From: CAYYIS01 sp964470965
Lineage (GTDB): Bacteria > JAAXHH01 > JABIQT01
Assembly (NCBI GenBank): GCA_964470965.1
Contig: CAYYIS010000002.1
Coordinates: 155,657 to 219,656 of the forward strand
DNA length: 64,000 nucleotides
Direction: 5' to 3'
The position numbers and the translations under genes are program-made. Below the pieces are notes generated by a model. The model was not told the DNA's origin. It saw nothing but the letters and a program-made list of their open reading frames with translations, and made no database searches. Shown here one piece after another: positions 53,101 to 62,115 of this stretch (the first letter of the stretch is position 1; every line of letters starts with the position of its first letter).

Positions 53101-54540
53101 ATGCGGGGTACAGAACCGTTAGAGATGGTGGTAAATCAAAACATACTGGATATGGAATACGCGGTGCGGGGTGCGATTCCCCAGCGGGCGGCGGAGTTAC
53201 GGAAACAGGGGCGGAAGACGATTCCGTGCAACCTGGGTAACCCGCAGGCGCTCGGACAGAAGCCGATGACGTATTACAGGCAGGTGCTGAGTCTGGTCGA
53301 ATATCCTGCGAAGATTGAACGGGAGCGCCGCTTAAAGGCGGCATTCGCAGGCAGCGACGCCATCGATGAAACCGACTTCATTTCCGATTACATCCTTGAT
53401 CTGGCCGAGAATTTTCTGGCTATGATGGAAACCGGTACGGGCGCCTATTCGGAGAGCCAGGGGCCAGCCTTCATACGGGATGCAGTGGCGGCGTTTGTTG
53501 ACCGCAGGGACGGTGTCGACGGAACGGCGGCGGTGTCCGCGAATCCGGACGACATCTTCATCACCAACGGCGCCAGTGAAGGCGTGAAATATGTGATTGA
53601 CCTGTTGCTCGCAGACAGCAACGACGGCATCATGATCCCGATTCCTCAGTATCCTCTGTATTCAGCGGCCATCAAGCGGAGCGGCGGCGTCCAGGTTAAT
53701 TACTATCCCGATGAGGAGGACGGCTGGACGTTCGACCGGTCCGTCCTGGACGACGCGTATTCGGCTGCTGTGAACGACCGGGTCAACATAAAGGGCATCG
53801 TGGTGATCAACCCCGGCAACCCGACCGGGGCGGTCCTGGACGAAAAAACGGTGCAGGAAGTGATCGCGTTCGCAAAGGAAAAAGGACTGGCGATCATCGC
53901 GGATGAGGTTTACCAGGACAACGTCTACGGCGCAAAATTCATCTCGTTTGCCAGTATGCTGGGCTCGGAATCGGTACCGCTTTTTAGCGTGCACAGCATG
54001 TCGAAGGGGTATTACGGAGAATGCGGACACCGGGGGGGCTATCTGGAGATAAGGAACACGCCGCACATACCCGGAACGGGCCTGACGTTCACCGATCTCG
54101 TGTTGAAGCAGGCCTCGGTGAACATATGCTCGAACACGGTGGGGCAGCTTCTGATGTACCTGATGGTCAACCCGCCGGAAGAGGGCACCGCGCCGTACCG
54201 GCAATTCATCAGCGAAAAACGGGGCATACTCGAAACACTACATGATAAGGCTGCTATGATACGTGAAGGATTCGACCGGATGGACGGCGTTTCCTGCTTC
54301 GGAAGGACCGGCGCCATGTACCTGTTTCCCCGGCTCGATAAGCTGCCGGAAGGCACAAGCGACTTCGACTACTGCATGCAGCTTCTCGAACGCACCGGCT
54401 TGTGCACCGTCAACGGCTCCGGCTTCGGCCAGAAAGAAGGGACACAGCACCTGAGGATAGCCTTCCTACCTCCCAAGAACGTCATCGAACAGGTCATGCC
54501 GGAGTGGGTCAGGTTTCACAACGAATACGTGAACAGCTAA
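53101..54540 (+). CDS. Alanine aminotransferase-like class I/II aminotransferase
   Basis: PLP enzyme of fold type I, about 479 residues. The sequence resembles eukaryotic-type alanine aminotransferase: IPCNLGNPQALGQKPMTYYRQVL, GAYSESQGPAFIRDAVAAF, FITNGASEGVKYVIDLLL, IVVINPGNPTGAVL, ADEVYQDNVYG and the PLP lysine in HSMSKGYYGECGHRGGY (Lys 302). It probably interconverts alanine/pyruvate with glutamate/2-oxoglutarate. The ATG at 53101 has GGGGAG 8 nt upstream; a GTG three codons earlier abuts the site. It ends 4 bp inside the opposing glycosidase gene. Confidence 0.92.
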   Translation: MRGTEPLEMVVNQNILDMEYAVRGAIPQRAAELRKQGRKTIPCNLGNPQALGQKPMTYYRQVLSLVEYPAKIERERRLKAAFAGSDAIDETDFISDYILDLAENFLAMMETGTGAYSESQGPAFIRDAVAAFVDRRDGVDGTAAVSANPDDIFITNGASEGVKYVIDLLLADSNDGIMIPIPQYPLYSAAIKRSGGVQVNYYPDEEDGWTFDRSVLDDAYSAAVNDRVNIKGIVVINPGNPTGAVLDEKTVQEVIAFAKEKGLAIIADEVYQDNVYGAKFISFASMLGSESVPLFSVHSMSKGYYGECGHRGGYLEIRNTPHIPGTGLTFTDLVLKQASVNICSNTVGQLLMYLMVNPPEEGTAPYRQFISEKRGILETLHDKAAMIREGFDRMDGVSCFGRTGAMYLFPRLDKLPEGTSDFDYCMQLLERTGLCTVNGSGFGQKEGTQHLRIAFLPPKNVIEQVMPEWVRFHNEYVNS

Positions 54541-56630
54541 AATGTAATCTCCACCAGCGTCGCACTGGTCCTGGGGAGGAAAACGTCGAGTGCCAGCGTT
54601 CCGTCCGATGCGGTCGACCGCGCACCGGCATCCACCAGTTCCAGTTCCTCATGTCCTTTACCCGCCCCGAAATTGCTGTGCGCCTCATCCACGAGGAAAC
54701 GCCTGTAGTGGATGAGGGTGTCGGACGGAAGCCCGGTGAGGTTGACATCGACCTTCCGGTGGGCGGTACCGAAACGCCAGAGAAGAACCGTGACCTTTTC
54801 ATCGGCGCGGGAGGCAACGACGCGCACATCATCAGTCGCCTCTGTCGCAAGGCTTTGCGGCGCGAGCCGGGCGACCATCTTCAACAGGTTGTAGGCGGGT
54901 CGGGGTCTGCCGTCCCGTTCAAAGATGTCCAGATAAAAGGCGCCTGTGTACAACACGCTGCGGCGGACGCCTGCCCGCATCATGGCGTGTAACGATTCCA
55001 TGGTCCATATGGCATGATAAACCTTTGCGTTGTCGTGGCCGCCCTCCATGCTCCAGGCGTTCCATTCGTCGATCAGAATTTCGGGTTCGGAACCGTCGGC
55101 CCGGGTCGCCCACCCGCGGGCCCGATTGACAAGATCCGCATAGTCATCGGGACTCTGGCTGTCCGGAGGACCGGCGTACATGTGCAGGGGTATGAAATCC
55201 AGGCGCAGATCATTCCAATCGCACCACCAGGCAAGGAGCTGAACCCAGAGGCCGACCGACCCCGTAAAATCTTCCACATCTCCGTCGCACAATACCGCCG
55301 GTCCGCCGATCCGTATGGATGGGTCAGCCCGCACGGCGCCGCGGGAGGCGGCTTCATAAATCCGTGCGTAGGCAATGAATCGTTTCACATCTTTAAAATA
55401 TGAACTAATTGGCAGGTAGGCCGTCCATTCCCACAGGTGCCACACCTTTAGAAATACGTTGTTCGGTTCGTTCCAGACCTCCCAGTACCGGATATTCAAT
55501 TTCCGCTCTACATTGTAGCGCATAACGGTCCGGTAGACCACCTCCTCCCATGCCTCGTAATCCACCGGCGGGTACATGCCGGGATCGCCCACAACGGGAC
55601 CACGAGGGGTGTCCGGAGGCATACTCGACAGGATTGCAGGTGTGTAGCTGATACACATGAGCGGTTCGGCGCCGAGAGCTATGACGCGATCGATTTCTTG
55701 GTCGAGGCTCGTCCAGTCGAATGTGAGGCTTCCTGAATCATCCCGTCCGACCTTTACCTTATTGTACAGGTGGCAGATGCGCCACAGTTCCGGACGCAAT
55801 GTTTTTATGCGGGCGGCAAAGGCGGTGGTGTCCGCCGGTGCTCCCAGGTTGAATCCCATCAGGTTCGGCAGCGAATCTCCGACCGCGGCCGTATGGACCG
55901 TGACCCGGGCGTATTCCATCGGAACCCGGCGCGTGTCCAAAATGCCGTTGTACGCATCTTCCGGACGGACCCGGCCGTTCGGCTCATACTCGACACCTGC
56001 AAAAACAAATGCGTCCAGCAGTCCGTAATAACGGTTCAGGCGCGGCTGAAACAAAGGAGTCATAGTCTCCTGCCTTAGGCCAACAGTCACTTCCAGGACG
56101 TGCATGCCCTCACCCAGATCCACAGCCCCTTCCCGGTACCAACCGATGGTTTTTCCGGCCATTTCGGCATCACCGGTACGGGTGTAGCCCAGATGTCCGA
56201 CGGATGTGGGGTACGGACCGCCCATTCCCACCGGTTCCGTATCCGCATCCGCCTTTTGCCAGGCACCGCCGTCGATCCTCCACCACAGTTCCACATAACG
56301 TTTCAGGCGGGTGATGAGCGGGATGCTGCCTTCATCATAATAGTACAGGTGCCGTCGCCCCCACAGCACATACCGGCCTTCTTCCGGGATATGGACATCA
56401 TACCGTGCCGTGTATCCGGCAAGCGCTGTATCCGATTCAGTGGAAAAATGGAGACTGCGGCCGCCACTCAGGCCCTGTGCGACGTATATATCATCGAAGG
56501 TGCTGGTGCTGGGGTGCTCCGCTTCAAGCCATACCACATCTGACGCGTATCCCGGCGTTACTGTCATGAAATATGTAGCGAGGAATACGGAAAATACGGC
56601 ATGCCGGGACAGTCTTTTCCAATTGCTCAT
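54537..56630 (-). CDS. Secreted GH39-like glycoside hydrolase with N-terminal accessory domain
   Basis: 697 residues, signal peptide (RHAVFSVFLATYFMTVTPGYAS). Residues 30-215 form a beta-rich carbohydrate-binding-like domain (VWLEAEHP, RYVLWGRRHL). From about 240 on there is a TIM-barrel of clan GH-A: acid/base Glu 388 in EVWNEPN and nucleophile Glu 522 in ILIDEWNAW. This fits GH39-like beta-xylosidases/glycosidases; true substrate unknown. ATG overlaps the stop of the preceding lipoprotein glycosidase (56627-56630), so both are made together. The C-terminal 100 residues are a beta-sandwich. Confidence 0.85.
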   Translation of the reverse strand: MSNWKRLSRHAVFSVFLATYFMTVTPGYASDVVWLEAEHPSTSTFDDIYVAQGLSGGRSLHFSTESDTALAGYTARYDVHIPEEGRYVLWGRRHLYYYDEGSIPLITRLKRYVELWWRIDGGAWQKADADTEPVGMGGPYPTSVGHLGYTRTGDAEMAGKTIGWYREGAVDLGEGMHVLEVTVGLRQETMTPLFQPRLNRYYGLLDAFVFAGVEYEPNGRVRPEDAYNGILDTRRVPMEYARVTVHTAAVGDSLPNLMGFNLGAPADTTAFAARIKTLRPELWRICHLYNKVKVGRDDSGSLTFDWTSLDQEIDRVIALGAEPLMCISYTPAILSSMPPDTPRGPVVGDPGMYPPVDYEAWEEVVYRTVMRYNVERKLNIRYWEVWNEPNNVFLKVWHLWEWTAYLPISSYFKDVKRFIAYARIYEAASRGAVRADPSIRIGGPAVLCDGDVEDFTGSVGLWVQLLAWWCDWNDLRLDFIPLHMYAGPPDSQSPDDYADLVNRARGWATRADGSEPEILIDEWNAWSMEGGHDNAKVYHAIWTMESLHAMMRAGVRRSVLYTGAFYLDIFERDGRPRPAYNLLKMVARLAPQSLATEATDDVRVVASRADEKVTVLLWRFGTAHRKVDVNLTGLPSDTLIHYRRFLVDEAHSNFGAGKGHEELELVDAGARSTASDGTLALDVFLPRTSATLVEITF

Positions 56631-58060
56631 GGGACCTGCCTTCCCGCGTGGAAGACGACAGACACCATACAGCGACCGCCTTCCGGCAGAGTTACAGACA
56701 CCGTGCCGTCCTGTTCCGGAACGCCGGTATATGCCATGGGTAGCGCGTTTTCCCGGTATATGTTGAGAGAATAAAAGGGGAAGGATCCGAAATCCGCGCC
56801 GCTTCCCGGACGAAATGAGATGCGCCCGGGATCAGAGGCGGCAGTCCAGAAAAACGCCCTGATGGAGCCATCCGATTCCAGGGTGGCGAGGGCACCCGAA
56901 CCGGTGGTGGTCTCGCATTTTATCTGTCGTCCCTCCAACCTGGCCAGATGCCGGAATGCAGTACCGAGCGGCGAGATGGTATGGGAATCGGTCTGTACCA
57001 GCCGTCCGTAGGTATAGTAGAAGGCTGCAGCGACACCGGAGGAGGCCATGCCCTCTATAATTTCCAGAGACTCCAACGTTTCCGTCCATGTATCCCAGCC
57101 GCTTCCGTGGTCTGCATTCCATTCGGTGATGACGACGGCGGGTGTCTCTAGGCCGGCCTTTGCACTGGCCTCCCGGAGCCAAGCCATGTTCGCCCGCATC
57201 TCGTCGGGATATCCAGGGTAATGCCACGCTACGAAATCGACCGGCAGCCCCCGTTCAGCGCATTGATTCAGGAACACCGCAATCCAGCGTTCCCGGAATG
57301 ACGAGGTATTGGGTCCGCCCACCCGGGCTGTTGGATCCGCTCGCCGAACACCTCGCACGGTGGCCTCGTACAGCCTCATATATTCTACTATACGTCCCAG
57401 CTCGTTTAACTGTCCGGTCGCACCGGTTCTCGTGCGAGAAGGCGTCCACAGGTCCGATCCGCGGGCGATGGCCGCCCGGTTTGTATACGGCGCATGTTCC
57501 ACATTCCAGAACATGCCGAGATCCGGCTCATTCCATACGGACCAGTATGCGGCATCCACCTGCTTCACACGGACCACGTACCGGACCACCTCATAGACCA
57601 GCTGTTCCCAGTCCTCATAAGAAACCGGTGGCATGGAGCGCCGGGCCGAATTCTCAAGGTGGGGCAAAGAAGACAGGACCGTCGGTGTAAAATCCAGAGA
57701 GATGAGCGGGCGGGCGCCGCTTCTAGTGACACCCTCCAGGTTACCGTCAAGGGCGGATGGATCCTGCTGAATACGGCCTTCGGCATCACGTGTGACCGGA
57801 ATCTTCAGATCAAAGATCTGATCGAATAGGATCAGACCGGGATCGATCTCTCTTACCAGGTCGGCATGCTCAGAAGGGACGTAGCAGACCCCGGTCAAAT
57901 CCTGCATCATGTCCCCCTTCACTTCGGGGTGCAGCACGAGTGTCGGCTCTTCTACGGAAGCCGGGAGATGTCCCAACAGTGAGACCGGGGGAGGCGGGAT
58001 ATCCGATGGGGCCTTGCAGCCGGTAAGGAGGACGATGGTCAGCGGAATATTCAAGATCAA
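56627..58060 (-). CDS. GH39-like glycoside hydrolase lipoprotein
   Basis: 477 residues. A short hydrophobic leader ends in lipobox LLTGC (Cys 15), so it is probably lipid-anchored. TIM-barrel with acid/base Glu 178 in SVWNEPD and nucleophile Glu 313 in VVITEWNAD, homologous to the next gene. The start is uncertain: TTG 58060 lies 22 nt from the only good ribosome site (AAAGGAG), while an in-frame ATT (58078) stands about 4 nt after it; no ATG is available. A consensus promoter lies at 58176-58203. With the downstream enzyme it probably acts on plant or algal polysaccharide. Confidence 0.82.
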   Translation of the reverse strand: MILNIPLTIVLLTGCKAPSDIPPPPVSLLGHLPASVEEPTLVLHPEVKGDMMQDLTGVCYVPSEHADLVREIDPGLILFDQIFDLKIPVTRDAEGRIQQDPSALDGNLEGVTRSGARPLISLDFTPTVLSSLPHLENSARRSMPPVSYEDWEQLVYEVVRYVVRVKQVDAAYWSVWNEPDLGMFWNVEHAPYTNRAAIARGSDLWTPSRTRTGATGQLNELGRIVEYMRLYEATVRGVRRADPTARVGGPNTSSFRERWIAVFLNQCAERGLPVDFVAWHYPGYPDEMRANMAWLREASAKAGLETPAVVITEWNADHGSGWDTWTETLESLEIIEGMASSGVAAAFYYTYGRLVQTDSHTISPLGTAFRHLARLEGRQIKCETTTGSGALATLESDGSIRAFFWTAASDPGRISFRPGSGADFGSFPFYSLNIYRENALPMAYTGVPEQDGTVSVTLPEGGRCMVSVVFHAGRQVP

Positions 58061-58363
58061 AAATTGAAGATTGAAAATAAAACTCCTTTGGTTTTATGGA
58101 GTTACAAAGAGGACACCCTGGCCTACCTGGTCTATGAGACGGCCATTAAAACCACTCCCTATCGTGCAGGAATTTATTATACCGGCCCTGTTTTACCTGT
58201 CAAGCGCAAACTCGGGGTTCCGTGGTGATATGAAAATTTGAATATGACCTGTACGCGAACCTTATTACAACACCAGAAAGGCAAGCATGAAGATTGATAC
58301 GTTGAGGTCCGGCATTTTTCGGTGTGTTTGTATCAAGGACGCCTGTGTCGGAGCGGACGAAGA
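58061..58363. other. Intergenic region upstream of the glycosidase operon
   Basis: 303 bp without a gene. It carries the leftward consensus promoter (58176-58203) and, in the leader, an AAAGGAG site near 58083-58090 and the small pair ACTCC/GGAGT (58082-58104). Confidence 0.6.
58176..58203 (-). promoter_or_regulatory. Perfect-consensus promoter of the glycosidase operon
   Basis: On the minus strand, TTGACA (58198-58203), 16-bp spacer, TATAAT (58176-58181). Both boxes match consensus exactly; the start would be near 58169, about 100 nt before the gene. Confidence 0.75.
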
Positions 58364-59140
58364 TCACGGATACTCCAGATCAGCAATAACCGGCAGGTGA
58401 TCTGAATGCACCCATTTTCCGGGCAGCAGCGGACTATCCTGCCTGTATCCTTCGCGCCGCACCACCTCCGCGTGTTTCAACCGATCGGCCAGGATGCTGC
58501 TCACGTAGATATGATCGATCTTCCACCGCCCTTCGATGCCTGCCGTGTCGATGGTAAGCTTAACGCCACCGCCCACAGCGGACATGGCGTTGGCGAATCC
58601 CGCATGAGCCAGCACCTGGTGAAGCCGTTCGCCAATCTCACAGTTAAAATCACCCAGCACAACTACCGGGTGACCGGTGTCCAGTAACTCAGCCGTCCGG
58701 ACCGCCAAAATGTCAGCTTCTTCATTTCGAAGTTCGATCCGTCCAGGGTGCAGATGCACGTCCACGATCCATATCATCCGGTCGTCGGCCACCTGAAGCA
58801 GTGCCGCTCCGGCCGTTCTGCTGAAGGGACGATCTTCAGCGTACGGTGACACGTGGGAAAACGCACGAGACTCCTTAACAGGATATCGCGAGATCACATG
58901 CCCTGGCCATGCAATGGGGGAGGGGATCGTCGCGGCATGGCAGTTCATTGCGTTTGCGATTCGGCGGATCTGATCCGGTGTAACACCCTCCTGAAGGGCC
59001 AGAATATCACAACCGAGATCCTGGAAGACGTCCTTGAAATGGGCAGCCGTTGTTTCTGACAAGGGATTGCCGAGCGTTTGTACAGAATCCTTCGGCGGGT
59101 AACCGGTTAATCCCAGCACGTTGTAGGTGCCTATACGCAT
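58364..59140 (-). CDS. Endonuclease/exonuclease/phosphatase family hydrolase
   Basis: 258-residue EEP-fold metal-dependent phosphodiesterase. Catalytic landmarks: GTYNVLG, LALQEGVT, VDVHLHPGR, LGDFNCEIG, IDHIYVSS and SDHLPVIADL. No signal peptide, so cytoplasmic. Substrates in this fold range from DNA to sphingomyelin and inositol phosphates; none can be chosen here. ATG 59140 has AAGGAA about 9 nt upstream, 14 bp after the Ldh-family gene, so the two form an operon. Confidence 0.9.
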   Translation of the reverse strand: MRIGTYNVLGLTGYPPKDSVQTLGNPLSETTAAHFKDVFQDLGCDILALQEGVTPDQIRRIANAMNCHAATIPSPIAWPGHVISRYPVKESRAFSHVSPYAEDRPFSRTAGAALLQVADDRMIWIVDVHLHPGRIELRNEEADILAVRTAELLDTGHPVVVLGDFNCEIGERLHQVLAHAGFANAMSAVGGGVKLTIDTAGIEGRWKIDHIYVSSILADRLKHAEVVRREGYRQDSPLLPGKWVHSDHLPVIADLEYP

Positions 59141-59154
59141 GGTTGTGATTTCCT

Positions 59155-60228
59155 TTATTGTCGGTTCATACTGATACCAAGCTCATTCATGATCGCCTCC
59201 ACCTTCTCCCAGATCGTGCGGTCAATCGGTACGCCCTCTCTCCGTCGTTTTATCCGCTCCCGGCTGGCCCGTTCCCCCGGAACCAGAATTTCCTCGACAC
59301 CCGGCATCGTCCTTACCCGCTTCAGCCCGTCAACATAAGCCTCGACCAGAGAACTGAAGGTCTCCCTTCCCACGAATTTATCGGGATCGACTACCAGAAC
59401 GAACAGACCGTTCCGCTCCGTATCGTCGACCACACCGGCGCTGCATCCGGCTCCGCTCAGGGCGCCGGCACATATATCTACGAGCATACTGAGCGCAAAG
59501 CCTTTGTGCCCGGCCACGAAACCGCCCAGCGGCAACAAAGCATGTACGGGCAGCAGTCCTGAGGCGGCCCTTACTTCGGTCGTCGGGTTGCCGTCACGAT
59601 CGATCAGCCAGCCCTCTGGCGCCTCCCGGTTCTGTGCGTGGAGCGTCTTGAGCTTGCCGGCCGCGGCTACACTGGTGGAAATATCAATCACAATAGGACA
59701 GTCGTCTTTCCAGGGGATGCCGGCTGCCAGGGGATTGGTACTGAGAAATGGTTCGGCACCTCCCCATGGCGTAACCGCTGGATTACCGCCCGCATCGTTA
59801 ACCATGAGAACCGATACATACCCAGCCAGCGCCGGTGCCTGCATGTAACTTCCGAGACGTGCCACATCGTTCGCGTGAATGACACTGACGCAGCCGATGC
59901 CGTTCGACGCGGCTTTTGCAGTCGCTTGCCGGATGGCCTCCGCAGCGGTGACCGGGCCCATGCCGAAATTGGCATCCAGGTGCCCGGTCGCGGGCGTTTC
60001 CTTAAGCACCGTCAGCGGTGCACCCGGCTTCATCGTACCGAGGCGGATACCCTCCACATACGTGGACACGCGCATGATACCATGGGAATGGTATCCGGAC
60101 AACGAAGCTTCCATCAGCATTTCGACGATGACCCGGCGTTCTTCGAGCGGGACATCCATACAGCCGAATACATCGTGCATAGCCTGCCGGACCATTCGTT
60201 CAGGGAGGAGTATTGAGTCGGATGGCAT
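59155..60228 (-). CDS. Ldh family (malate/L-lactate type) oxidoreductase
   Basis: NAD(P)-dependent 2-hydroxyacid dehydrogenase of the type II malate/L-sulfolactate/ureidoglycolate family, unrelated to classic LDH. About 357 residues. Landmarks: SGYHSHGIMRVSTYVEGIR with the catalytic His, ATGHLDANFGMGPVTAAEAI, GCVSVIHANDVARLGSYM, WGGAEPFLSTNPLAAGIP and DISTSVAAAGKL. The ATG at 60228 has AGGAG 6 nt upstream and gives a family-typical start; a frame from 60264 is longer without support. Upstream promoter and palindrome at 60307-60335. Substrate not determined. Confidence 0.93.
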   Translation of the reverse strand: MPSDSILLPERMVRQAMHDVFGCMDVPLEERRVIVEMLMEASLSGYHSHGIMRVSTYVEGIRLGTMKPGAPLTVLKETPATGHLDANFGMGPVTAAEAIRQATAKAASNGIGCVSVIHANDVARLGSYMQAPALAGYVSVLMVNDAGGNPAVTPWGGAEPFLSTNPLAAGIPWKDDCPIVIDISTSVAAAGKLKTLHAQNREAPEGWLIDRDGNPTTEVRAASGLLPVHALLPLGGFVAGHKGFALSMLVDICAGALSGAGCSAGVVDDTERNGLFVLVVDPDKFVGRETFSSLVEAYVDGLKRVRTMPGVEEILVPGERASRERIKRRREGVPIDRTIWEKVEAIMNELGISMNRQ

Positions 60229-60306
60229 ATGGAGCTCCTGATGAAAAACACTCGGGACCGGCACCCGACGGGGAGACGAATCGCCAGGTTGTAGTTGTTC
60301 CCCTTT

Positions 60307-60335
60307 AAGATGCCTCCGGTGCCGGAGCGTGTCAA
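60307..60335 (-). promoter_or_regulatory. Promoter of the Ldh-EEP operon with operator-like palindrome
   Basis: On the minus strand, TTGACA (60330-60335), 17-bp spacer, CATCTT (60307-60312, weak -10). The spacer holds a perfect palindrome CTCCGG-N2-CCGGAG (60314-60327), placed where a repressor or MerR-like activator could act. Confidence 0.5.
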
Positions 60336-60349
60336 CGGTTTCGGCATTG

Positions 60350-60378
60350 TTGACGGATACGGTACACCATGATATATT
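60350..60378 (+). promoter_or_regulatory. Promoter of the PhyH-HEAT gene
   Basis: TTGACG (60350-60355), 17-bp spacer, TATATT (60373-60378). Divergent from and 15 bp away from the Ldh promoter, so both may share control. Start near 60385, about 45 nt before ATG 60429. Confidence 0.65.
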
Positions 60379-60428
60379 CAGCAGGACATTCTTAAGGTGA
60401 AACCAAACTTCCTACGCAGGAATACCAC

Positions 60429-61973
60429 ATGCACACCCTTGGAAAAACCCAGTTGGGCGGCAACACAACACGACCCGCCCCAGCCCTTCTGACCGACGAA
60501 CAGATGCGCCGGTTTGTGACCGACGGATACCTGATGTTACGTCCTACGGTGCCAGAAGACACCCATGGAATTATCGACGATAAATTCAACTGGATCGTCG
60601 AACATGAACCAAATCCCGGCAATAACATTCTGCCACGGCTTCCGGAGTTAAATCTGGTGCTCGAAAGCCCGGAGGTACGGGGTGCGATGATCAGCCTGCT
60701 CGGGGAAAACTATCTGATTCACCCGCACAGATACTGGCATTACAGGGCGCCGGATGAGACCTGTCCGAACGACCCCGAGGAAGTGTTTGCACGCGTGCAG
60801 GCCAATAGCCATCAGGATTCATATTCCCCCTCCCGACAGCCCAAGTGCCACTATCAGCGTTATGCCAGGTTCATGTATTACAGTCATGACGTGGAAGAGA
60901 TTCACGGCCCGACGCATGTGATCCCGGGCTCCCAGTACCACGGAGCGTTGGACGACAAGGACCGTGCCCGGGAGATCCCGGTGACCGGTCCGGCAGGAAC
61001 CGTATTTCTCAGCCATTTCGAACTGGGGCACGCCGCCGGCGTCAACCAGAGCGAGCGCGTGCGGCACATGATCAAATTCATCTTCATGCGCACCGAGGTC
61101 CCCGTCGGTCCCACCTGGGCATGCCGGTCGACCGAATGGCGGCAACCAACGAAAAGAAACGCTCCCTTCGACCTGGAACCGGCGTGGCGGCACCATTGGC
61201 ACTGGCTATGCGGTCGAAAGGGACATTCCCACGACGGTGCTAATGCCGACGTGCCCGACCTGATCAGTCTCCTGAATACCGCCGGCCAGGCGGACCGCAC
61301 CCGGGCGATCTACACGCTCACCGATGCCGGGAGCGCCGCCGTCGCTCCGCTGATCGATGTCCTCCGCAAGGCCGGTGAACGGGAAAGCGGACTCGAAACC
61401 CCGGCCTTCCATCGTGCCACTACCGTCACAATGGATGATGCCGCCTACGCCCTGGCCACCATAGGCCGTGATGCGGTGGCTCCGCTGATTGAACTTTTGG
61501 ACACGCCCCACGAGTGGACCCGGCTCAATACCGTCTTCACACTGGGGGAGATCGGCCCGGACGCCGGGGCGGCCGTCGACCGACTTGAGGGCCTGCTCCA
61601 CGATCCTTCCCACCGGGTCATCCGCTTTGCCGCCAACGCACTCGGAAACATCGGGGACGCTGCAGTACAGAAACCACTGTGCGACCTGCTGTCCAAAAAC
61701 CTTCCGGAATGGGACGACCCCGGCGATTTCGGCTGGCCGGTCGGGCACCTGGTCCATTCCAACGCCGCCATGGCACTGGCCCGGCTGGGGGCTGCAGCCG
61801 CGGACTCCGAGGCGGATATGATCCGCCACCTTTACCACCCCTGTGGCCAGGTAGGCGCCTTCCTCACCGAAGCACTCCGACGCATCGGTACTCCCACCGC
61901 CATCGAAGCCATCGTAAGTGATCTGGGTTTCCGTCGCTGGGACGCCTCCCTGCATGAAAAGAGACAGTTTTAA
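60429..61973 (+). CDS. Phytanoyl-CoA dioxygenase (PhyH)-like protein fused to HEAT repeats
   Basis: 514 residues in two parts. Residues 20-250 are a PhyH-type Fe(II)/2-oxoglutarate oxygenase: LTDEQMRRFVTDGYLML start, iron ligands HQD (His 128, Asp 130) in QANSHQDSYSP, distal His 201 in FELGHAAGV, and an Arg for 2-oxoglutarate in ERVRHMIKF. Residues 275-500 are HEAT-like repeats (AVAPLIDVLRKAGE, AVAPLIELLDTPHEWTRLNTVFTLGEIG, HRVIRFAANALGNIG). PhyH genes are multiplied in Latescibacteria- and Poribacteria-like genomes; substrate unknown. The HEAT part may bind a partner protein. AGGA 7 nt before the ATG. Confidence 0.9.
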   Translation: MHTLGKTQLGGNTTRPAPALLTDEQMRRFVTDGYLMLRPTVPEDTHGIIDDKFNWIVEHEPNPGNNILPRLPELNLVLESPEVRGAMISLLGENYLIHPHRYWHYRAPDETCPNDPEEVFARVQANSHQDSYSPSRQPKCHYQRYARFMYYSHDVEEIHGPTHVIPGSQYHGALDDKDRAREIPVTGPAGTVFLSHFELGHAAGVNQSERVRHMIKFIFMRTEVPVGPTWACRSTEWRQPTKRNAPFDLEPAWRHHWHWLCGRKGHSHDGANADVPDLISLLNTAGQADRTRAIYTLTDAGSAAVAPLIDVLRKAGERESGLETPAFHRATTVTMDDAAYALATIGRDAVAPLIELLDTPHEWTRLNTVFTLGEIGPDAGAAVDRLEGLLHDPSHRVIRFAANALGNIGDAAVQKPLCDLLSKNLPEWDDPGDFGWPVGHLVHSNAAMALARLGAAAADSEADMIRHLYHPCGQVGAFLTEALRRIGTPTAIEAIVSDLGFRRWDASLHEKRQF

Positions 61974-62115
61974 GGCTATGGGATTTTCAGATGATTGCAT
62001 AGGTCTGTAAAAAAAAATAGGCAAACAGAACTTTTCGTCCCGAATTCCCAGCATTTAACACGAAAACCGATCCACTACAGGATAATTCCTGGACACATCT
62101 GCAAAGGAGCCCCCA

